Positions 1-10,400 of a stretch of 64,000 nt of DNA are shown here, one piece after another. The position numbers were made by a program, and so were the translations under genes. Location of the stretch: the NCBI RefSeq assembly GCF_049243985.1, contig NC_135386.1, positions 19,312,202-19,376,201 on the forward strand. Direction: 5' to 3'. This DNA comes from Paroedura picta. Lineage: Eukaryota; Chordata; Lepidosauria; Squamata; Gekkonidae. The notes below the pieces were generated by a model, which saw only the letters and a program-made list of their open reading frames with translations, did not search any database and was not told where the DNA came from. Each line of letters starts with the position of its first letter. Positions within the stretch are counted from its first letter, which is position 1.

Positions 1-620
1 CACGGGGAAAGGGCAATGATCTGGCTGCTGGAGTGCAAACCCAAAGGGGCTCTCCAAGGGTTGGACGGTTTGGGTTGCAGCCAGTTCTGGAGAAGGGGAA
101 AGCCCGCACATACAATAGGTCCTCTGGTTGGGCGGGGCGGGGGAGCAGTCTCTGGTTTTTAAACTAAACTCTGTGAGGCTGAGAGAGCCCTGACATTACT
201 GCTCGGTCAGAACAGCTCTATCAGGGCTGAGACCAGCCCAAGGTCACCCAGCTGGCTGCAAGTGGAGGGGGAATGGGAAATCCTATCCAGCTTGCCAAAT
301 TCGCAGCTGCTGCTTTTAACCGCTTTTAACCGCTGCACCAAGCTGGCTGTCACAGCCTGGTTAAAACACAAACTATGTTCAAAAGACTAAAGGTATCTCA
401 GCAAGACTCTCACTTCTGTGTCAACTGGAGTGGAAGATTCCAGTGGCAGAACAGCTAGTGCCCGGGGGGGGGGGGATGTGGTGCAAACAGTGGTTTAACT
501 AAAACAAACAGTGGTTTAACTTAAGTAGGTCGAGAGTTTATGTTAAGCTACTGAAGAGCTGAGCCTGCTTAGCTTCCAAGATCTGGGAGCTGCCTGCTCA
601 GCATCCCACCTTCGGTCCCG
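1..620. other. Upstream flank of TP53BP1 with an antisense tRNA-derived SINE
   Basis: No gene is recognised before the CpG island. Positions about 165-352 are an antisense tRNA-derived SINE: the complement of a B-box-type region followed by the complement of the head sequence (ACCAAGCTGGCTG near 340-352). A duplicated TTTTAACCGC lies at about 314-333. Positions 480-530 contain a short imperfect duplication of AAACAGTGGTTTAACT next to a G homopolymer. In mammals MAP1A lies head-to-head with TP53BP1, so its promoter could begin further left; nothing here proves that. Confidence 0.5.
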
Positions 621-1220
621 GAGGCTGCCGGCCCCGCCAGCCAGGGAGCGCGGGCTTCTCCTCCCGCAGCGCGCTCCAGTCCCTCGCCCGCGCCTTCCTC
701 GGCCCTGCCGGGGTCCGGCTGCTCCGCACGGGGCCAGATGAATGCGCCTCACCGCCGCCGAGCCGGGAACCCCGCGGCCTGCTTCTGCCAGGGGTGCCGG
801 GCAGGGAGAACAACGGCCAGCGCCCGCGGGCACACCGGCCACCCTCCGCCAGCCAGCCGGGCCCGGGGGAGCTGGGGGCGCCTCGTCCGCCTCCCACCTG
901 GAGCCGCCCACCCGGGCCAGCCAATCGGGGCCCGCCTTCACACAGCCCCCCCCCCCCATCCCGTCTGCGATCGCGCCCGGCAGGGCCTGTCCTGAGGTGG
1001 CGCCATCGCTTCTGCGCGCCTCCGGCCACCTGCAGGGGCCTCTTTGCCGGAGCGGGCAAGAGGCTCGTCGCCCGGGCAACGGCTCCGCCCAACTTGGAGC
1101 GCGGGGGCGGGGTCTGCTGCTTTGGCCAATGGTGGCGCGGGGGGAGGGCGTGGCCCGTCACGCGCGTGCGCGCTCGTTCGTTCTGCCTGGCCTGGCCTGG
1201 GTGCCTGGCGCGGCTGCCCG
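620..1220 (+). promoter_or_regulatory. CpG-island promoter and 5' UTR of TP53BP1
   Basis: A dense CpG-rich block precedes the first coding exon. A GC box (GGGGCGGGG) lies at 1104-1112, and a CCAAT box in the context TTGGCCAATGG lies at 1126-1130. A second CCAAT (GCCAATCGGG) is near 919-928. There is no TATA box. A transcription start at about 1150-1210 is inferred from the CCAAT/GC-box spacing and is not directly visible. Several long open frames run through this block on both strands. They come from the high GC content and are not genes. Confidence 0.7.
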
Positions 1221-1426
1221 ATGGCGCTGAGCGGCGTCCCCTCGCCGGGCCCGGGCCTCTCGCCGCACTCCTCCTCCTCCTCCTCGCCCTGCCTGCTGGT
1301 GGACGACTCCCAGCCCGCCGCCGGAGCGCCAGGCCTCGCCCTGCCGCCGCCGCCGCCCCCCTGCCCGCGGGAGCCCGGCCGAGAGCGCGAGGCGGCGGAG
1401 GGGGCGGGGCCGGGCGGGCAGAAAGG
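1221..1426 (+). CDS. TP53BP1: TP53BP1 exon 1: N terminus with the Ser25-equivalent SQ site
   Basis: The exon encodes about 68 residues: a Ser run, then PCLLVDDSQ, then a Pro run and a charged tail. SQ at residues 30-31 matches human Ser25-Gln26, an ATM site needed for effector recruitment. The human SQ sites at Ser6, Ser13 and Ser29 have no counterpart here. The donor is at 1427 (AAAGG|GTAGGC), directly followed by G-rich repeats. The exon lies wholly inside the CpG island. The next exon (1707-1768) joins in phase and encodes the stretch that ends LPLCVE. Confidence 0.75.
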
Positions 1427-4400
1427 GTAGGCGGGGCGGGGCGGGCGGGGCGGGGGGGGTCTGGTGCTGCTGCCTCTCCCGGCCGCCCCCTCCGGGCCAA
1501 GGCCCTCGCCTCGGGCCTGCCCCGCCCCCGCCCCCGGGTGTGGTCCCCAGGAGGCTCTGCCAGGCCCACGTTCCCCCATGGCCCGGCGGGGCGGGGCGAT
1601 GTGGCGCTCTGGAGATGCCTGGCAGAGGGTTTGGGGTCTCTCGGGGTCGTGTGGGCGGGCTGGCATCTGTCTGAGGCCTGTTCCTGTGCTGTGTTTGTCC
1701 TTCTAGGGGCCAGGGAGCCATGGTGGCCGACGACCCCGAGGGTGCTCCCCTCCCTCTCTGCGTGGAAGGTGAGTGGCCTGCTCCCCTGGGACCTTTGGCC
1801 TTGTGCTGCAGGGAGTGTGAAAAGGCTTCTGAAGGCCCAGAGCAACCTGGGGAGATGAGAATGCATGAGCGTGTCTGTCTGTCACACTTTCCTTCTCCAT
1901 GGTCTTTCGAAGTGCTGTGATATTTCCATTTGGATGGATGCTGCAATCCTTCTCTTCCGTTGGTGTTGCTTTGCTCAGGGTATTTTTAATATACACTGAA
2001 CCTGAAGCTGTTGGTAGTGGTCTAGTGGCATTTGCTGTCGGGAGTGGTCTGGGTGTCAAATCAGAAGCCTAAATTTTCAGCTACATTTGCTTTTCTAAAT
2101 GGTAAGTTTCTACTGTTTATTAAAAAATAAAATACTGTAAATGGTCTAGAGTGCTGGACTAGGGTCTTTGAGGCCCTCGGTTTGAATCCTGGCTCTGGGA
2201 TGGAATCTATTGAGGTGACAACTCGTCACACCCTCTGAGCATAATGTGCTGCCTCCCTCACGGCATTCTTGTGAGAAGGGAGGATGGTGTCAGCTACTCT
2301 GTGTCTACTTGGGAGAGAAGAGTGAGTATACATGAAGTGAGTGAAGAAACTCAATCAACCATGAAGCACGGGTGCTCATTTCACCCAGTTGTGCTTTGGA
2401 GTGCTATAGGCAGGCCCATGTACTGAGGCTGGCTTTGACTGTTCCTTACTTCTGTAGACATGTGGCTTTTTCTCTTTTTGGGTGCTAGACTCTGGCACAT
2501 CACAGCTGGGCTTGGGTGCTCTGGAACTCTCCCAAAGCCAGGAGTTAGAGAACCCTGTGACAGCAAGCATTGAGGACAAGGAGCGGGTACGGTCCAGAGA
2601 CACGACTTTGGAAGAAGAGGAAGGCTCTGAATGTGGTGAGTGCTGTACTCATTGGGGGTTGTATGCTTCGGGTAGGAGCCCCAAACTTCCTGAGCTTGAA
2701 GGCTCATTTGGTGCTGAAATGGTTGCCAGAGGAGGCAACACCAAATCTCTCTCCTTACTTAAAGAATTTCATAGTAATCCTGCTCAACATGTGACACTAG
2801 ACTGTTCATCGTCAGGTGAATGGTCTGTCAAGGTTAGTCATAAGTGTGCTGTGGTTGGAATCATGGATCAGCCTCTAAGACAGTAGGGTTGGGTGCTTCG
2901 GCACCCGAAGTGGCCGGTCACTTTGGGCGCCAAAGCACTCAACCTCATAGGACAGTGGTTCTCAACGTGGAGATCGCAACCCCTTTCCTGGGGTTGCGGC
3001 GGGATGGCGCTGGCCTTCTCTGCACCAACATGGGGGCCCATGGAAGCTACGGAGATCACTGAGGCTGCACGGAGGAGGCCAGTGTCATGGCGAGCAGGAG
3101 TGGCGGTGCGCGCACACACTGTAGGGGTTGCGGCATTAGGACAGCAAGCCTGGAGAGGCATGGGAGGTGGGCTTCCAGAGGGGCATCTTCTCTTCCGCTC
3201 GTGCATCTGTCCTGTGCCTCTATAAAACAAAATATGCATATTCATTCTCAAGTGTGCAGAATGTCCTGGCATGTTTTCTATAGGCTGAAGCCAAAATAAA
3301 GTAGGAGGGATAGGACCCAGTGAAGGACCAGATACAGGGCAAATACAGAGGCACTGGGATACCAATATGGCAAATCAGCAATTGTTGAAACTATCTTACT
3401 CTCTGTTAGGAGATTACTTCTCTGTACCAAAGTTGTTTTTCAAAATATGAAAATTGAAGTCCCTTGATAAAACCAAAGAGCGAAACGCATTGGGATTTAT
3501 ATAAAAGAATAAAGAAGAATGGAAGTTTGAAGACTCCATAAAAGTCATTTTTGTATATCTAAATAATCTAAATAAATAAATAAAAACAATATATTTGATT
3601 TACCATATTGGTATCCCAGTGCCTCTGTACTTGCCCTGTTCCATGGGCTGAGACAGACTTTTCCTGAGTGGCTCTTAGTTGCAATCAGTGAAATAGTTCA
3701 TCTTCAAGGGTAGCTGTGGCTCAGTGGGAAAGCATATTCTTTGCCTGTAGAAAGCACATTCTTTGCCTTGTCCTGATGCATGTCTTGGACTGTGGATGAA
3801 TGACAGCAAGCACCCATCCGGGTCGACAGGCCTGACCACTTGGACTTTGTCTTAGGCAGCTTCTTACATTTGTGGTGCCTTAAATGCCAGTGTGATTGAT
3901 CCCAGCATTAGTATTTGTGAGTCAGAGGCCGCCTTGAGGGTGCTTGAAGTGTATATGGGTTAAGTGTAGCTAAGTGCTATGGGTACGTTTTATGTTTCTG
4001 ATGAAGGAGTCTGTGACTCATAAAAAGTTTCAGTCACTAAGTGCCACTGGACTCTTTGTAGAGCACTGTGAATTTGCATAATTATTCTTTTGATTTTTTA
4101 TTTCCTTCTAAATAGCTTCAACTGGGAGCAGTAACGTGGCTAAGGTGGAAGATGCTGGTTCTCTAACACTCACTCCCGTTGACTCTCTGCATGTCCTTCA
4201 CCTCTCTGGGCAAGGGCCTCTGTTCACGTAAGCTACAAGTTCATTTTGATAGCTGTTGCCACCTGTTTGCATGAGAGTTTCCAGTTGACTAGCTGATGGC
4301 CTGATTCTTTCATTCATTCAGTTTTATAGCTGTCAGTCTGTGTACTGATGTGCTCCTTGTGTTTGCCTTTTAAAATGCTCCCTTTCTCAGGCCACTTGCT

Positions 4401-7400
4401 TTCTTTGCAGCTTCTTCTTTCCTCCTTCAGTGCCTTTGGTTCTCTGTTGTCCTCAGACTTTTTTGTTTGTAAGTCCAGGAAGGCATTTTCTATATCCAGC
4501 TTAAAGTTATGAGATAAAATGACATGATATTGTTGTTGTTCTTAGTATAGCTACTGTATGAGCTACTGTGTGAGCTACCATAAGTTCTTTGATTTCAATT
4601 GACCCAAATGTGGCTGTGTCTTGTGTGCTGGACCTTGCACTTCTAAGGGGGGTGGACAACACTGGCATAGCTGTGTGCTTTTCTTCTGCCTTGCAGTGGT
4701 GCTTCTGGTGGTACTATACTTTCTCCTGATACCTTGGAATCCATACCTCTCATTGTCCCAAGAAGCCCGACGGAACAATCCTTAGAAGGTATGCCGTCCT
4801 TTCCTCTGAGGGGCCTTTATAACCCATGGCCCTGCAATTTGAGTCCCCTTTGAGCTCCGGAGGAGGGGGGAGTTATCTTCTAGAGCACTGCAACAGGAAG
4901 GAGAGCTAATCAGCCATATTCAGCAGTGGAACTCTTTTGACCTCAGCAGTGGAACTCTTTGCTCCAGCAAGAAGATCTTTCTCTTCTTTACAAAGAGGGG
5001 AGCTTCCTAACCTTCCCCCACCTTCTCTTACAGCAGGAAGGGAGCAAAAGGAGTTGTTGGATGGGACAACTGCGGGGCCTCCTCAGGCTTCTACTCCTGT
5101 CTCTGGCAGCAGCCCTTCTGTTGCTATGGGGTTCATTCCCATACCATCACAGCCAGAGTTTTCCCATGTGAGTAGATGATATTCCCCAGCAGTGTGGCTT
5201 GTTTTGGGAGGTGCGCAGGAAGCATCAGAGTCAGCATCAGCATTTGAAGTGAGGATGTTTCAAAATTGGGAGTTCTGTAATATGTTAGCCTTCTTTTCTG
5301 AATGTCACAGACAGATGCGTATGGGAAGATGAAGCAAACCAACTTGGCTTTGAGTTCCTGAGGGTAAATTTTCTGCCCTCTGATTCTCAACAGCTGAAGG
5401 TGAGGTGCTCATGAATGGTGGAGGAGATGGCTTCCACTGCCATGCCCTGGTTGGAAGGTTGCTGTGGAATGTGGTGATGTCCTGTTTGTAGTTCTGGAGT
5501 AGCCATCCTCCTGGTGCTGGCTGCTGGCTGGCTAAGCGTTCCGTTCTGGGCCTCTCCCCACTGTCTGGATTGGTTGGGTTTTATGTCTTGGGAGAGGGAG
5601 CAAGGAAGTCAGATTCTGGCCTTGCAAGATGTGGGGGCAGCTTGCCAAGTTCCTGCTGTAGGGACATTGTACACTCAACCTTCTTCTTATTTTAAAGGAC
5701 ACCTTCCTCCCAACACCAAGCTTGGGGGAAAGATCCGAGACACAAGCAGGGAAAGGAGCTAGCTCTGAAACTCTGGAGACAGTGACTGTATCATCTGCAT
5801 CGGAGGACCGCTTGGACGCTTGTACCTTGGAGCTTTCTGTTAGTGAACACAGCCTGGTCACTCAGGCAGAGGGCACAGCTCTGCAGGCAGCAATAGTGGC
5901 TTGTGATGTTCCAGCAGAACTTGGCTGTAGCTTGCAGCAGGGGCTTAATATGGATGGCCAAGCCTCGCATGCGCAGACTAAAGGAAGCGCTGCAGCCCCG
6001 TGTGGTGTTGGAGAAGAGGCTTGTACCGCTGTTGGGAATCAGCCTAGTCAGGGGAGCTTCTTGGAAAAAGAGTCTTTGGCAGTGGAGTCTGAAACTGTCC
6101 CGGAGATGCCCAGTGAGGAGCAGAGGGAAACAAAATTGTCAAGTGATGAAGGATGTTCCTTCCACTTGATGCTTTCTCAAGAACTGTCCCTTTGCCAGGA
6201 AGACGTGACAGCAAAAAAAATGATATCTGCTGCAGTGTCAGCCAGAGACCCCTCTCACAGTCTGCCCCAGGGGACTCAAAACACGGAAGGCTTAAGAAAA
6301 GACTCCTCAGAGGAAGCTGAGGCTGCCCACAGAGGGCCGAGCGTGTCTGTAAGGGCAGGCCCTCAGATGCGGAAAGGCTGTGATTCTCAGTCCCAGCTTG
6401 ACTCAGACAACAAGAAGTGCCAAGCGAGGGTAAGTGTGCCAGTCTCGAAGCTGCCTGCTGAAATCTCTGCAGGTGGAAGTAGTGAGGAGAGCCATGCGGA
6501 GGCGGCAGGAGTGAAGGAGGATGAAGACCTCTTGTTGGATGGGATAAGAGCCAGGCAAGGCAGTGCATCAGAGAGTCACACTGGTGGAGAGCCCGTGGCC
6601 ATCCTGGAGAGTCATCAGACTCCTGAAAGAAACTCGCCATTGCCAGAGAAAGGGAAGGAAGCGACTCCAACTCCACAACAAACAGCCTGTCCAGTGAATT
6701 CAAAAAGTCACATGGAAAGCCAGCCAGAGGAGTCAGGCGTGTCGGAAGAAGAGAAGCAGCTGCAGGAAAAGACATCAGAAGTCCCAGCTACCCTACCTGC
6801 CGGTAAATGGCCTGGTGCAGGTGTGGGATATGTGCAAGGAGAGATGGGCGTGCAACTCTGCAGAGACAAAAGTTGGATCTGCCAGCCTCTCTTGTGCAGT
6901 TGGCCTGTACTTTTGGGGATGGGGTTGTGTACCTGTTTATTTTTGATTGGAAGAGCCTCATGCTTTGCAACATTTGCAGGAAATCCCCAAAGAATTCATT
7001 GAGTGCACCTGAGTTCTAGTAATATGGGAGAGCAATAAAACGCATGCTTCACCTGTCCCACCCCATGCATAATACCTATGTCCTGTCCTTCCTTGGCTAT
7101 ATTTTTCCCTGGATTGAAATGTCTGTCTGTCATTTAAAGGCAGCCTTTCTCAACTTTTTTTACCATTGAGAAACTCCTGAAACATTTTTCAAGCTTCAAG
7201 AAACCCCAGAAGTGGTGGGATCGTGCAGAATATGATTGGGAAGCACAGCTGTGTAGATGCCACTCTAACCTTTCCAACCCCCTCCAATGCCCATTATTGG
7301 CCATTTTAGAAGGGGGGAGGTTGACTAATAAATGTTTAACAAATTTAAAAATAAATATAAAAAATTCCCATCCATCCGGGAAACCCTTCTTAGGTCCATC

Positions 7401-10400
7401 AAGAAAAGCCTGCTTAAAGGTTTTAGGGGGTAGGAAGGGTGCTTCCCTCAAACAGTGGAGACTCTTTTACCAAGACTATTAATGTCTAGTCCTCTAATTT
7501 CCTTGTTGAGCTAGATACTAAGTTTGCACAGCAACTTAGTCTTTGTGGTAGTCTCTTGCGACCCCTCAAGCTCCCCCGTTAAACCCTCTCTGTTAGGACC
7601 TGCGCCTGGGAGTGAGTCTCTGAGGAGGGGAATGTGCAGAGCAGGAGCAGCACTTCTTTTGGTGTGGCACACTGAAGGGTGGCAAAGGCCTGGGCGCACT
7701 GTTTGCCCTCCTTCTTGTCCTGTGTCCCTTCCCCGAACTTTGCTCTTCAGCTGCTGCTTTGTGATGTGCAGAAAGCATCTCCTGCTCAATTCATCCTTGC
7801 AGATGGCTGCCGTATTTGGCAGGCAGGATGCTTGGCTTTTCCTAATGGAGTGAAAAGCAGAAGGAAGCCACCTCAACCACACTCTCTCTCTCTCTCTTGC
7901 TCACAGAAACTCTGTTTCGTTTCACTTTGCTGAAGGAAGGAGCATCCCTGGCGAGCATCACTCCTCCGCTTAGTGGCCAGCTTAAAAAGGGTCCCAGGCG
8001 ACACAGCACTCCGATTGGTGAGTGGCCTTCCTGGCCGTACAGTAACCATGCACCAGCAAGGGGTGTCAGGAAGTAAGATTTCAGAAGAGGAATGCATGTC
8101 CTCCAGGGATTGAACAGGTATGGGGACTTCTCCTGTGCAGAAAGCAGAGAAAGATCAAAGAACCCAGGTGTGATCCTGAAGGCCTTATTTGTCTTTTTCC
8201 ACTTTTTGCTGTCATGGCCAGCTGATTGTGCAGCAGAAGACCAGGATTCAACAGGGCTACCAGCCTCTTAGCAGAAGCTTTCAGCAGAAGGATAGAGACA
8301 GACACATAGGGATGCTTATTCACAGTAAACTGTAGCAGAGAGCTAGCTGTCAGTGTGTTGATGACTGGATGCCACCACAGAGCTTTGGGAGATCTCATTT
8401 AGGGGTACAAAACAGCATGCCAGAGCCATTTGGCACCCACCATGTCAGCCTGCAAGGGGTTGATTCTGTGATATGGCTGCCAGAATTGCATTCAGCATTA
8501 TAAATACATTTATGCAGGAATGTGGCAATATTGGATATTTTATTTTAGTCCCCAGCATGGAGTTTTCCCTTTTTCATCCCATGGCAGAGCTGATGGAGCC
8601 CTCCTCTACTGTCCCGAGACTTATCTTCTTTCAGTCTTGGCCAGTTGAGACCCCAGCATCTTATATTTGAAGCTGGGATTTTTTGCTCCTGTTCATTATC
8701 TTCTATTCAGTCCCTATGACCAGGTCTGTCATTGGAAAGGTTGTTACAGCTAAAGCCCTCAGGGGGTGTTGCATGTTGGAGCCAGATCCCCTTCTGTTTG
8801 AATCTTGGATGTGGAAGTTGAAGTGGGCTTATTGGCAGATCAATTCCTCCATGACTCTGATCTGGAGTAGATGGCAGTGGTTTCATGGCCTCAGCCCCAA
8901 CTGCCTATGTAATGGTTGTTGCACCCATACATGGTTTTACGTTTGCCTGGATGGTATATTCTGATGGTCTTGGACTTGACATTCATGTGTGATATCTCCA
9001 AGCCAATTGGCAAGAGACCCTCATGTTTTGATCATTGTGCTGATTCTCCTAAACCTTATTTGAACTACGACATTATTTGGGGTTCGTAGTAGCAAGCATA
9101 GTTGGGAGTGTATTAGATGTTGGGACTGGCCAAATACAAAAATTGGTGCTGTGGAGTATGGTAAGAGAGAGCATAGCCATCCTCTCCTCTGGGCTGTGTG
9201 GAAGGGAATGGAACAAATATTGTCAGGCTGTCTTCTTTCTCTTGTTTCAGTGATTGGAAACTGCCCAGACAACACCATAGCAACCAGTGATGTCACAGCA
9301 GAGGGTGCCAATGATGTCACAATGGACAGCCTTGTAGCTTCTTCTGAGACAGAGGAGAGTCACAAAGACGGTTCTGTGGCTGTTGGAGAAGATGAAGGGA
9401 AGCTATCCTTGCACATGAGCCTCACAACCCCAGTCACTGAGGAGAGTGAGTCTCTCCCTTTCAGCCTGGAGAGTAAGAGACACAAAGCAGGAATGGTCAG
9501 GCTGAAAGGGGTTCCTTCTCTGCTCTTGTCTTTCCTCCTGCCCTCCCTCCGCAGGTTTTCCTAAAGCCTTGTGGCCATTTCCTTGTCTGGTATTGTCCCT
9601 TAGTCTACAGGCTGCTTCCAGAGCCTTGCTGCAGCATTTGCCTGGGGGCAATACAGTGCACAAATCTAGCCAGGGAAAGAGCTTTTGGAACAGTTTGTTC
9701 AGCAATAACTGGGTGGGGAGGCTCAGATGGAGCAGGACTTGCTACCAATCCCAGGTATATAGTGGAAGAAGTTGTGGTGGCTGGAAAAGTAGCCTTATAG
9801 TCTAGCAGGTCAGGCTTAGGACCACCCTCTTCCCAGGCACTTAATATAGTCACTCTTAATGCTCTTAATACAGTGTCTCTTATCTCCCACGTTTGCCCTT
9901 TAGAACCTGCAGCCAGTGAAAGGAAGAATGGGTCAGTTGCTGATGCCAGGTAATGGATAAATTGTCGCTGTGAAGAAATTTGAGACCAACAAGGTAGAAG
10001 AGAGTATGATTTGCTAAGCAAGATCAGGCAAATTTTGTTCCCCATCATGCAAGGTGGACCCAGTGGTGACTGACTAAGATCTGGGACTGGGTTCAGATCT
10101 TCACTGTGCCATGAGCACCCTGCGGTGGGCCTGGCCCAGTCTTTGGGCTGTCCTGAGCTTCTTAGAAAAGAAGGGTGAAAACCTTCTAGATAGAGTTACT
10201 ACTTTATTATTTATCATTAAAATTTTTACCTACTGGCTCAGGATGGCTTACAAAAAGCAGTTGAAACATGACAAATTAAAACCAAGTAGAACAAAAACCC
10301 CTGAGATCTCTTCTGGGAGCCCTTTACCCAGATTGGGAGGTTTGATGGAGAAAGACCATGTGGCACTATGCCCACCATCTTGTCTTCAAGGCCACCTCAA

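Noticed and set aside
598-1946. Several long open frames on both strands (up to 422 codons)
   Set aside because: They overlap each other in the CpG island, have Pro/Arg/Gly-rich composition and no recognisable domain. Only the frame with PCLLVDDSQ joins in phase to later 53BP1 exons.
2636-2886. Extension of TP53BP1 exon 3 as open frame
   Set aside because: A good donor (TGTG|GTGAGT) lies at 2636, and the next exon continues the 53BP1 protein in phase. The extension has no similarity.
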